Source: Fagopyrum homotropicum
Taxonomy: Eukaryota; Streptophyta; Magnoliopsida; Caryophyllales; Polygonaceae
Reading direction: 5' to 3'
Assembly (NCBI GenBank): GCA_033239125.1
Contig: BSWB01000002.1
Span: forward strand, 8,837,001 to 8,901,000
DNA length: 64,000 nucleotides
In this document: positions 11,596 through 22,600 of the stretch, piece by piece
Layout: every line of letters begins with the position of its first letter
How positions within the stretch are numbered: the stretch's first letter is position 1
Program-made: the position numbers and the translations under genes
Notes under the pieces: model-generated
What the model was told of the DNA's origin: nothing
Databases searched by the model: none
What the model saw: only the letters and a program-made list of their open reading frames with translations

Positions 11596-11959
11596 TGTAA
11601 CACCCCAAATCAATAGGACTCGGTGTGCTACGGGCAGGACCTCACAGTGGGTCCTGATCCTAGCCTGACAACAAGTTCACTGGATCTTACAATAAGACAC
11701 AAATAAATACAAAATCAACATTAATAAAACTGAAATACTATGATCCAAACTACAAAACACACAGCCGATTATCAAATATGTACAGTAATATATCCATACA
11801 TACACTATACACAACCCCGTAACCCATCCTACATGTACGTAAACCCTCGGCTGATCACTCTTGCCGGATCACTTGACAACCCTCCTAACTTGTAAAGCAT
11901 CTACAACACGGTATAAACCGTTAGCTACAATTCAAATTAAGGATTAATACATAAACACA
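11596..11959. mobile_element. solo-LTR-like element F, left part
   Basis: It begins TGTAACACCCC, a start common in plant Ty3/gypsy (Tekay/Del-type) LTRs. It is interrupted after 364 bp by element A, resumes at 54123, is interrupted again by E, and plausibly ends TGTTACA at 57439, the exact inverse of TGTAACA. The three parts add to about 1.84 kb with no coding frame, which suits a solo LTR. A matching target duplication was not found (GAAAT on the left, AAAAC on the right). Confidence 0.5.
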
Positions 11960-12507
11960 TGTTAGCATGAAATATTGTGATATTTTAGGCACATTTTCTA
12001 AGTGTATTTCATCCATATTAGTGTTCATTGATAAAATCATTGAAGCATTTGTGAGCTAGTTTATCTATATTGTCGATATAGAGGCCTACATAAGCTTTGT
12101 GTTGATTGTAGGCAAATAAAAGCTAAAACCGAACGAATCAAGGGATAATGGAGATGGATTGAGCATATCCAAGGATTGAGGATACCACAAAGGAGCTAAG
12201 GAAGATGCTAGGATGAAGAATGACGCAAAACAAAAGAGATTTACGAGCAATCTATGTTCCACGCTCTAAAATACGGCCGTAGTGAAGTCCACGCTCTAAA
12301 CCACGGCCGTGGAACTTTGGCAACCCAAGCGTGGAGCATTCCAGTGAGTTACACGGCCGTGGAAGTTGTGAAGCACCGTAATCAAATTCCACGCTCTAAA
12401 CCACGGGCGTGGAACCCTCTATGACCGTGATTTAGGCGATCTTTTAACGTACAAATTAAAGCCACGATCTTTTACACAATGGGCTGGACACTTATTCTAT
12501 ATTGCCC

Positions 12508-12515
12508 TATAAAAG
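12508..12515 (+). promoter_or_regulatory. TATA box of the element A LTR promoter
   Basis: TATAAAAG sits in the middle of the LTR, as expected for the U3/R boundary. It is followed about 30 bp later by a pyrimidine-rich stretch suitable for a transcription start. The corresponding base pairs in the 3' LTR are intact. Confidence 0.6.
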
Positions 12516-12980
12516 GACGGAAGGAGAGAGATTCCGTCACCTCTGCTTAGACCTTCGCTTACGCTTACTTGCACGTGCCTAGGGTTTCCAGTTGGACGTG
12601 TGAAGATTGCTATTTCGCAACGGAGATTTGCGAAAGACTTGGAAATTTGGAAGTTACGCTTTGTCCTTAGATTTGATTAGAAGACGGATTGACATCCCGT
12701 TCTTCGTTCTTATCAAGGATTGTGATTGGTTTGTGTTATTCCGAATCTGTTATACATCATTACTCTTGTTTGTGGATTTGAGATTGATTTGAGATTTATT
12801 CGAGGTTTTCGAAGGTTTTCATCTTTCATATTTCTAAATCTTGAATTTGATAATGACTGTTGTTGGCTAAAACCCTTTAGCAATTCTAAGGTGAAGGGTT
12901 GATAGTTGTGGCTTAGATGATGATAGATCGATCGTAAACAGATTGGACCCTGAGAGTTAGAGAGAATCGCCGACGAGCCA

Positions 12981-13039
12981 AAATCACGGTGTGTTCTTGA
13001 GTTCCACGGCCGTGGAATCTCAAGATCCACCCGTAATTT
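12981..13039. repeat. tripartite palindromic module, A 5' LTR
   Basis: The module has a left arm AAATCACGG, a 14-bp spacer, central palindrome CCACGGCCGTGG (13004-13015), a 15-bp spacer and right arm CCGTAATTT. The arms are inverted copies of each other with one mismatch. The same unit is repeated in the 3' LTR at 53478-53536 and, with changed spacers, in D and E. Confidence 0.8.
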
Positions 13040-13631
13040 CCCTTAGTTTACGAACCTTGTTTTTACTTTAATCCAAAGTTAAAGATTTGCTTTAACTTAG
13101 TCTTGGCTTACCTTTTCTAGGTGGTAGTGAAGCCTCAACAACCTCTACCTCGATTTCGAGTGTCACAACCTTAATCGGTTTAGTTAGTCTTGATCCTTGG
13201 GTTACAAGTTTGGGTATTTGAGATTAATTCTTGTCTTTAGATCCTTTCTATACTGAAGCCTCAACAACCTTTATAGAGAGTACCTTTAGATATGTCATAT
13301 AAAGCCTTGAAACTTCACCGTACATTGCTTTACATTCGTATACCTTTGCAAACCTTAACTCTGTCCTTATATCTTTAGTATATCTTGAATCGATTGCCAC
13401 AACTGGATTCCTGGATCTTTAGGATTGTTGTTTTCCCGATATTTACAAAGCTCATACATTTACTTGCTTGACAATTCTATAATTGGATTTAACCCCCCAA
13501 ATCCCTGTGTTCGATACTCTAGAATTCTTGCTTAACTATATCGATCCGTACACTGCGGGTTCGCTTGCTTGATTTCTAGTTTTATAAATTTAAGACTTAT
13601 TTGCACGCACGCTAAGTGGCGAACAAGTTTT

Positions 13632-13649
13632 TGGCGCTGTTGCCGGGGA
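13632..13649 (+). other. primer-binding site of element A (tRNA-Asp)
   Basis: TGGCGCTGTTGCCGGGGA is complementary, with one mismatch (T for C), to the 3' end of plant tRNA-Asp(GUC). This PBS is characteristic of Athila elements. D, B and C carry the perfect version. Confidence 0.9.
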
Positions 13650-13733
13650 TTTGGTCTAGGCCGAATTCGGTTATCGGTTGTCAAGCTTGGGAGCTTTTCC
13701 CTTGTTATTTGATATCTTTTTGAGTGTATGCGC

Positions 13734-14932
13734 ATGTCTAGGAACAACGAAGACCTCTTACCTCTTGATCAAGAGCTTGAGAGGACTTTGAGGAGAAAGC
13801 TTAAGGAAAGAAAGATGGCTGAAGAAAGAGAACGTGATTACCATACGGAGTTGGCGGAAAAGGAAGCTCAACTCCAATGGAGTGAGAAGACTCGCAGGGA
13901 AGAAATGGATCGTCATCAAACGAAGGTTGATGATCTATCGGACATGATGTTTCAAATGAGGCTGGAAATAAACAACCTCAAGGAGAAAAAGAGAAGAAGG
14001 AGACCGGGAAGATCGGTAGAACCAACTCATCCAATGAGGATAACGACTCTTCCATGCCACCACTAGAGGAAATTGATCCAACGATCAATGTGAACCCGTT
14101 CTTTCTACGGCCAGCTGCCAATCGCCGTGTCCCAGCTAGAGGTGCGAGAGTCAATCGTATGGATGAGGAGCCAAGAACTCTTGGCCAAAGGATGGATCCA
14201 ACGCAGCAACCACGCCGTTTGGGTGTGAACTTTGATGCTGATGATGTACAAGGGTTTAACTTCAACCCGCAAGTTATTACCATTGTCCGCCAAAATCAAT
14301 TTGGGGGAACAAGCGTTGAATCTCCACATCAACACCTACAAAATTTTGAGATCATGATGGAGACAATGAAGCCAAAGAATACAACTACCAACAGCTATAA
14401 ACTCAAGCCTTTCTTCTTCTCCTTGAAAGGGAAAGCATTGTCTTGGTATCAAGCTCTTCCAAGTGGGAAACTCGAAACATGGGAGGATCTTTCTTTGGAA
14501 TTCCTCACTAAGTTCTTTCCGCCATCCAAAACGGTGGAGTTGAGAGGTAAGATTAATGCATTTTCTATGAGATCTAATGAAAGTTTGTTTCAATCTTGGG
14601 AAAGATTTCAGGATTTGCTATTGGATTGCCCACATCATGACATATCCAAATTGGCGCTATTGGAGATATACTATAAGGGGCTGGATGTGGAGACACAATT
14701 CAAGCTCCAATCCCTTTCATGTGGTACATTCATGGACATGAGGGAAGATGACGCTTGGGACTTCATTGAGAAGCAAGCGCGAGTCATTGAGAAGTATTCT
14801 CATCGGAAAGTGGAGGCGAATCATATGGAGCAAGGAGCAAAGCTATCACAAGCAGCTCAAACTCAAATCTTTTCTCTCAATACGGAGATTAAAGAGTTGA
14901 AGGAAGCCATCAAAACCAACTTTCCAAAGTAA
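13734..14932 (+). pseudogene. gag: gag of element A, N-terminal and capsid part
   Basis: The frame starts at a Met (MSRNNED) about 85 bp after the PBS and encodes a charged coiled coil of about 85 residues. A frameshift near 13980-14010 moves the frame from 0 to +2. The continuation carries the retrotransposon Gag core (PF03732 type: KALSWYQALPSGKLETWEDL, then FFPPSKTVELRGKINAF and ERFQDLLLDCPHH) and stops at TAA 14930-14932. The same frame goes on into an Asn-rich tail. In the element Gag would form the particle that packages the RNA; here it is broken. Confidence 0.85.
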
Positions 14933-16130
14933 AAGGAACAAGATGTAGGTTATTTGGGCAACAACAATAACCACAACGGGAATGAGAATACAAACCGTAA
15001 CAACCAGAACAACAACCGAAACAATTGGAACAACAACAACAACCGGAACAACAATTGGAACAACAATAGGGGTTCAAACAACAACAATTGGCGTCCCAAC
15101 CAATAAAATTCCGGTAATTCTTATTCTAATTCAGGAAATTCACTAACCCCACCTTCCTCTTCTTCCACTCCTTTGAAAAGCCAGGGGCAAACATCTAATG
15201 GTGGAAGTACTTCGGGGAAAGAGAAGCCCGATCCCATGTTGGAAACAATTTTGGGCAAGCTTCAAGGATTGGAGACTCGCATCATCAAGGTTGATGATCA
15301 CATTACTAAGGTTGATGAAGCCCAAAAGGTTTTAGAGAACCAAATGTTTAGCCATGCGGAGGAAGTTCCTAGGAATCAAGGGAAACTTCCAGGAAAGACG
15401 GAGGACAATCCAAAAGGAAGGGTGATGGCAATCACAACTAGGAGCGGAGTAACAACTACCGGCCCACAACCTAAGTTTGTAGAAGTCCCCGTTGAGAAGG
15501 AGAAAGAAAAGGGGAAGGAGAAGGAAGATGTCTACGTTCCTCCTCCAGCTTACAAACCTCCCCTACCATTCCCGCAATCTAGATCAAGAGCGCGTCTAGA
15601 CAAACAATTCGGTAAGTTTATTGAACTCATGAGCAAACTGCATATTAATATACCTTTCATTGATGCAATTGTAGGTATGCCAGCTTATAGAAAGTTCCTA
15701 AAGGAGATCCTCTCTAACAAGAGAAAGATAGAGGATTTTGGAGAGGTTAAGATGAGTTCAGATTCATCGAATCTCATCAAAACCATGAAAGAGAAGATGA
15801 CCCAAAGATGAAGGATCCGGGGTCATTTTGTATTCCCATAGGAGTGGGAGATGTCACATATGATGCATTATGTGATTTGGGAGCAAGCGTGAGCATCATT
15901 CCGCTTGCCTTGTGCAGGAAGATCGGTTTAGGCGATCCTAAACCGGTAAAGATGACGTTGTACATGGCGGATCGATCCATAACTTGTCCCGTCGGTATAG
16001 TTGAAGACGTCCCGGTCAAGCTTGGTAAGTTCTATGTTCCTATAGACTTTGTTGTGCTTGACATTCCTGCAGATAGTCCGGTCCCGATCATTCTCGAAAG
16101 ACCGTTTTTTGCAACATCCGGCTATATAGT
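14933..16130 (+). pseudogene. pro: gag tail and aspartic protease of element A, 5' part
   Basis: An Asn/Arg/Trp-rich segment (about 14955-15105) follows gag and contains a second stop, TAA 15104-15106. Homology then runs through AITTRSG and the Pro-rich linker to a 1-bp frameshift at about 15800. The protease follows, with its active-site motif DLGASVSII (near 15875) and IILERPFFATSGY. I see no CCHC zinc knuckle. The gene is cut after GYIV by element D, whose ATAGT target duplication lies at 16126-16130, and resumes at 27337. Confidence 0.85.
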
Positions 16131-17944
16131 TGTTACGCTAAGATCGTGATGCGCAAATGGGTTTTAAATTTATAACTCGAACTAAATCCTAACTATCTAG
16201 TGAAACCCGCAGTGTACGGGACGTTTGTAGAAGGGTTAGTATTCCGAGGTCGAACACAAAGACTAAGGTGAAATTGATTCAAATTGTGATTGAGTTTAGT
16301 AAAGATCTAGGTTGAAAGAAAAGAAAGAAATAAAGAAGTGAAAATCTCAAATGTTTTTAGTTGGTTTTTGGTGATCGATCAAAGATCACAATTCATGCAA
16401 AGTAAATAATCAAACTAAACTAAGAATCAACACAAATAAACAAGCTAAACAAGATAATGATCAAAGAAAGAAAAGACGGATTCTAGGGGTTGGAAGTTCC
16501 GGTTATGGCATAGGACTCAAGTTAACTATTCATTCCTTGGATTAACTATGATATGTTGGGATTAAGTGTATCTAAATTGGGATCAATTACCGGGTAGGTC
16601 TCATGGTCCAACTAGTCCACTCCTAAGGTCTCATTACCGGGTAAGTCTCTAAGAACCTAAGGATAGGAATTCTACACAAACCGGATTGTTAATTAGGGGT
16701 CTAACCTATCCTTACCGGGTAAGTCTTGGAAAGGAAAGTCCTAAACAACTATCCTAGCACATCTAATCCAATGGCGGCTTATTAGGCTCACCACTACCTA
16801 AGGTTTGTTATCTTTAGAATCTAAGAGCAAGGATTACCGGGTAAGTCTCTCCTAACACTTAGTTACTAATACTAGGTTACCCTAGGGTAGATTAAACTCA
16901 ACAAACACTTTGGATTTCAACATTCTATAGATCTAAGGCAAGATCCTTCGAACCAGGGAAAATCACGGTTTGTTCTATCTAAACCACGGCCGTGGTCAGA
17001 CAATAACTACCCGTGATTTCTAACAGCAGCTACGTTCATAAACAAAAGTCATCCAAAGGTAAATCTAAGTCCGTCCTATCATATCCCTAGCCATAACCAT
17101 CCTTTCCTTACCCTAGAACCACATCAATTTAGCCTACAACGTTCATAATGGAAATCGAAACAAACATAAAATCATAACATTCATTGCAAGATAAGGAGGG
17201 GAAAAAATGAACAAGTGAACTTAAAACAAAACTAAGCTGAAAATAGGATTAGAATGACTCACAATCCTTCCAAAGGAAGGTTCAAATGGTTCTTATAATT
17301 CTAGAAACAGAATCCGAAATACAAGAAAACTATGGTGTGTGTTCTTCTTCTCCTCTTCAATGGAACTCTTCTTCTTCTCTTTGACACTTTCCTTCCTAGA
17401 ACAACTTCTTGTTGAGAGAATATATTTGTTAGAGAGAAATGGATAATGGATGAGCTGCTCCAAACTACTCCCAGCTGCCTCTCACAGCCCATGAAGGACC
17501 ACTTTTATAACAAACTTGCATGAGCTGGCCATGAGAGTCGTGGCACAGCTGTCACAAGAATCTGGCAAAATCCATGGTTGATTCCACGGCCGTGGAGTGT
17601 CAGATAACCGTGATTCTGTGCAGAAACTTCGCCTTGGATCATTAAGCCGTGATTTGGTGCATGGCTAGTGTTGGCAAGGTTCCATGAGTCCTCCTTAGCC
17701 TTTAGCTTGTGTCCTAATGAGTCCGAGGGTGTGTCATCTAGATGAACGATCCTCAAACACATCGTTTTAGCTCCTAAATCTCCCGAAATACCTACAAAAC
17801 GCGCACAAGTCCGTGTAGACGTCTATCTCGGCAAAATACATGAATTGAGTGCAAAACGTCTCGAACTAATGCTAAACCATGCATGAATGAGCGAGAATTC
17901 TATCTAAATGATTACCTAAAACTAAGTCATAAATCGTGTTATCA
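16131..17944 (-). repeat. 3' LTR of element D
   Basis: It is 1814 bp with TG...CA ends and contains four TTACCGGGTAAGTCTC-type motifs (16587-16602, 16634-16649, 16712-16725, 16834-16849) and two palindromic modules. It lies next to the PPT at 17945-17960. It is the downstream LTR because the PBS is at the other end and the coding runs on the minus strand. Confidence 0.92.
16960..17019. repeat. tripartite palindromic module, D 3' LTR
   Basis: AAATCACGG, 15 bp, CCACGGCCGTGG (16984-16995), 15 bp, CCGTGATTT. Arms are perfect inverted copies and spacers are equal, so the 60-bp unit is fully symmetric. A second, tighter unit surrounds 17584-17595. The 5' LTR copy of this unit is at 26342-26401 with the same geometry. 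Confidence 0.82.
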
Positions 17945-17960
17945 AAATACCCCATACTTA
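17945..17960 (-). other. polypurine tract of element D
   Basis: On the minus strand AAGTATGGGGTATTTT abuts the 3' LTR, the position where the plus-strand primer is made. A, B and C have the same GTATGGGGT core at their own 3' LTR boundaries. Confidence 0.8.
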
Positions 17961-19626
17961 AGGTTTGCTCGTCCCCGAGAAAATTCCCAACTATAGACTA
18001 AGAGATGACATGATTTATGTATGCAGAAAAATGGCAAAAATCTTTTTGGGTTTGTGCTTCTACTATTGGATCACCTTCAAAGTCATGTTCATGGCAAGGA
18101 CAAGCAATCATGCATTCAAACAAATGAAGACATGGAAAGACAATTGTACTTAACTCAAAAGTATGCATGAAATGTAAAGATGAAGAAGTCAAGAAGATCA
18201 AGAGTACATCCAATCTAAACTACTAAGTCTTACAAACATGCAAATAGGTCATAAGGTCTTGTGAGATAAAAGAGCCAAGAAATGTAGTGATTGGGTGGGG
18301 ATTTCTAGGTTATGTGATGCTAATCCGGGAACGGAACTAACTCCAGATCCTTGTCCTCGATCAACTTCCCCCAAGTGTATATTTTCCTCTATCTTTTCTT
18401 TCTTTTCTTTTTCTTTGACTTATTTTTGAGACAATGGCATTGGTGTACAAAAGCCGAAACCTTGGTGATTAGCCGTCCTCGGGTTTTTTCTTAGTTTTCG
18501 AGGTGCATCCACACCGGGCACACATACCAAAGCTCGTTAGGACTATTGGTTCATTTGACTTTGGCAAGGCACCAACACCCGATTATGTGAAGTGTACCGA
18601 GTTACTTGTTATTTAAGCCAATGTCCCCAGGCCTATATTTTTGGCTACACTTTTCATAACAAATTCAGCATCTTATGCATGATATTCTTTTCATCAACAA
18701 CTTCACCCCACACTTACTTTTTGCACATATCAACACACTAGCATGCTCCTATTCCCGGATGGGTTAAAAGAGGTCAAATTTATCTCAATTGAGGTGCTCA
18801 AGCAATCATGATTAAGATGAGAAGTAGAGAAAGATTGAATTGCCTCATTCATTCCTAGATGGTATGCAAGAACTATCATGTAATTTCGATTTTCACTACT
18901 CAATCCTTTCTAGGCAAACATCATGGTCACAAATCATTCATAGAATTTCAAGAGAAGTACTTCAAGTCCACATATGCGTTCATTAATCCTAACACATGAG
19001 GCCATCCATAGCCAATTCACAAGACAAGATTCATCATTAGGATCATATCCAAGCCTAGAAAGCACAAAAAAATTTTAAATTTTCTGAATTTTTATAAGAT
19101 TTTCGATTTAAGTATGTACAATGCAAGACATGTGAAGATTTTAAACTATCCTAGATGCTCATCATGCAAAGGATCATGCAAACCCCACCCCATACTTAGA
19201 AACACATTGTCCCCAATGTGGTATACAAGTAAAGAGAGTGAAAGAAGGTTCTCACAATGTAAAATTGTTTGCTATGGTATTCGGGATTGTTCAATAGCGA
19301 ATTGATGTTTGATGATCCTATCAACCATGGTAGAGAGCTCTAAGCATCCAACAAAGCTTTAGAACCCGCGCTAGGTACCGCTAGCCGTCCAAGTTCCGCG
19401 TCCGCTCCACCCATAATCGATGAGGGTTTCATCATCATCATTCCTATATCAAGCAAGGCCTCCAATGCCACTAATGTTCTAGCACACACACAAAGTAGAC
19501 AAAACACACACAAAGATAGAAAATCTAAAAACAAAAACAAAACTAAAAAGGGAAAAATGTTACCAATGGGTTGCCTCCCACCAAGCGCTTCTTTAAGGTC
19601 ATTAGCTTGACCAAACTCGGGGGCGT
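17961..19626 (-). other. 3' untranslated region of element D
   Basis: There is no long frame between the end of the polyprotein and the PPT. The Athila-type ORF present here in A and B is missing. The block 18500-18640 (GACTTTGGCAAGGCACCAAC and its flanks) is conserved in A, B and C and is listed separately. Confidence 0.7.
18500..18640 (-). repeat. conserved 3' UTR block, copy in D
   Basis: Shares GACTTTGGCAAG, CACCAACACCCG, TATGTGAA and CCGAGTTACT in the same order and spacing with B (36620-36750), C (48740-48870) and A (33726-33840, plus strand). The elements are otherwise strongly diverged in this region. No frame is shared. Confidence 0.7.
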
Positions 19627-22600
19627 CTACTCAAGGTGAAGCGGGGCAATCATGTCCACCGGAGCTCCCGGAATATACTTCTTCAAGCGGTGCCCATTCA
19701 CTTTGAAATTCCCACAATGCTCCCCTCCTATCTCAATGGCTCCATGGGAAAAGATCTTCTTCACTACATATGGCCCGGTCCATCTTGATTTGAGTTTTCC
19801 GGGAAAGAGCCTTAGCCTTGAGTTGAAGAGAAGGACAAGGTCTCCTTCACTCAACTCCTTGGGGATGATCCTCTTGTCATGCCATCTTTTGGTTCTCTCC
19901 TTGTAGATCCGGGCATTCTCATAAGCGTCCAACCGGATCTCCTCGAGGGCATTCAATTCAAGCAATCTCTTTTCTCCCGCCGCCTTGAGATCAAAATTTA
20001 GCCACTTAATGGCCCAATAAGCTCTATGCTCCATCTCTACCGGAAGATGGCAAGACTTGCCATAGACCAACTTGTAGGGAGTGGTGCCAATCGGTGTCTT
20101 GAAGGCGGTCCTATATGCCCACAATGCGTCATTTAGCTTCATAGCCCAATCCTTTCTAGTCCTAGACACCGTCTTCTCAAGGATGGCCTTGATCTCCCGG
20201 TTGGAGATCTCCACTTGGCCACTAGTTTGGGGATGGTAAGGTGTTGCCACCTTGTGAGTCACCCCATACTTGGCCAAAAGCGCTCCAAAGTTCCTATTCG
20301 TGAAGTGCTTTCCTCCATCACTAATGACCACCCTTGGTGTTCCAAACCTAGGGAAGATCACCCGGTTGAAGAATCGCACTACCACCTTGGCATCATTTGT
20401 AGGAGAGGCGATTGCCTCCACCCATCTTGACACATAATCCACCGTCAATAGGATGAAGAGATTGCCACATGAAGAAGGGAATGGTCCCATGAAGTCCACA
20501 CCCCACACATCAAATATCTCCACTTCTTGGATGTTGTTCAAGGGCATTTCATTCCTTCTTGAGATGTTGCCCGTCCTTTGGCAAGCATCACATGCCGCTA
20601 CAAAACCTTGCACATCTTTAAACAAGTTAGGCCAATAAAAACCGGATTGCAATACCTTTGCACACGTCTTGTGTGAGCTAGCATGGCCTCCACATGGTAA
20701 GGAGTGACAATGCCGGATCACACTCTCCACTTCATCTTCCGGTATGCATCTTCTAAACATCCCATCCGGCCCTCTCTTGAATAGAAGCGGTTCACTCCAA
20801 TAGTAGTGCCTCACATCGTTGAAGAACTTCTTTCTTTGTGCGTATGTCAATCCGGGAGGCACTTCCTCACACACTAAGTAGTTCACAATGTCGGCATACC
20901 ATGACTCATTTCCTCTAGACACTTGGAACAAGCATTCCTCCATCATTTGCAATTGCTCATCTCGGAATGAGTCATCAATTGGAATGTCATCTCTTCCAAG
21001 CTCTAATGGAGGCAATCTACTAAGGTGATCCGCCACGGAGTTCTCGGATCCCTTCTTATCTCGTATTTCCAAATCAAACTCTTGAAGAAGAAGGATCCAC
21101 CGAATCAACCTTGGTTTTGCATCCTTCTTTGTAAGTAGATAACGGATCGCAGCATGATCCGTATAGACTATGACCTTCGCTCCAACAAGGTACGAGCGGA
21201 ACTTCTCAAATGCATACACCACCGCCAACAACTCCTTCTCGGTGGTAGCATAATTGAGTTGGGCATCATCTAGCGTCTTGCTAGCATAATAAATAGCATG
21301 AGTGCGCCCTTCTTTCCTTTGCCCTAAAACAGCCCCTACGGCTACATCGCTTGCATCGCACATGATCTCAAATGGTAGACTCCAATCCGGAGGTTGCATG
21401 ATAGGTGCGGAGATCAAGGCGTTCTTCAACCTACAAAAAGCCTCAAGACAATCCTTGGAAAAGACAAAATCAGCATCCTTCATTAGTAGGTTAGTGAGAG
21501 GCTTAGAAATTTTAGAGAAATCTTGGATAAACCTCCGGTAAAAACCGGCATGCCCTAAGAAACTCCTTACCCCCTTCACCGAGGTAGGTGGCGGCAACTT
21601 CTCTATCGTTTCAATTTTGGCCCTATCAACCTCAATGCCACGGTTAGACACCAAGTGTCCTAACACAATGCCTTCACTTACCATGAAGTGGCATTTTTCC
21701 CAATTCAAGACAAGATTTGTCTCCTCACATCTTTGCAATACTAATGACAAGTTAGCCAAGCAATTATCGAAGGAAGAACCATAAACAGAGAAATCATCCA
21801 TAAACACTTCCATGCTATTTTCTATGTATTCCGAAAAGATAGCCATCATACACCTTTGGAAGGTGGCGGGTGCATTACACAACCCAAATGGCATTCTCCT
21901 ATATGCAAAAGTACCCCATGGACATGTAAAGGTTGTTTTCTCTTGGTCATCGGGGTGGATAGGGATTTGGAAGAATCCACTATAGCCATCTAGATAGCAA
22001 AAATGAGAATGTTGAGCTAACCTTTCTAGCATCTGGTCAATGAAGGGGAGAGGGAAGTGATCTTTCCTAGAGGCCATGTTCAACTTCCTATAATCGATGC
22101 ACATTCTCCACCCCGTAACCGTCCTAGTCGGAATTAGTTCATTGTTCTCATTAGTTACTACAGTCATCCCACCCTTCTTAGGAACTACATGAACGGGACT
22201 AACCCACTTACTATCCGAGATAGGGTAGATAATTCCCGTATCTAGCAACTTAATGATTTCCTTTTTGACTACCTCTTTCATTATAGGATTCAATCTCCTT
22301 TGATGTTCAATAGAGGGTTTGTGGTTATCTTCCATCATTATCTTATGCATGCACAAAGAAGGCTTTATGCCAACCAAATCATCAATAGTATAGCCAATGG
22401 CCTTCCTATGCAATCTCAATTCATGCAACAACTTAGCAAGTTCATCATCACTCAAGCATGCATTAACAATCACAGGATATGTAGAATTGTCACCAAGAAA
22501 TGCATACTTCAAATGAGAGGGAAGGGGTTTAAGTTCAAGTTGAGGAGGACCTTTATCGGTCGAAGATGATCCAAATAAGGTTGGATGAGATGAATCCAGA

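Larger units (their letters stand above)
11960..13625 (+). repeat. 5' LTR of element A
   Basis: The LTR starts TGTTAGC and ends GAACA, with TG...CA ends. It contains a TATA box (TATAAAAG) and several CCACGGCCGTGG palindromes set among TCCACGCTCTAAA repeats (12257-12420). It is followed after 6 bp by the PBS. The 3' copy carries an extra 12-bp ACCACGCTCTAA unit. Confidence 0.92.

Noticed and set aside
11955..11959. perfect target duplication for element A
   Set aside because: The flanks are ACACA and TCACA, one base different, so it is reported as imperfect.
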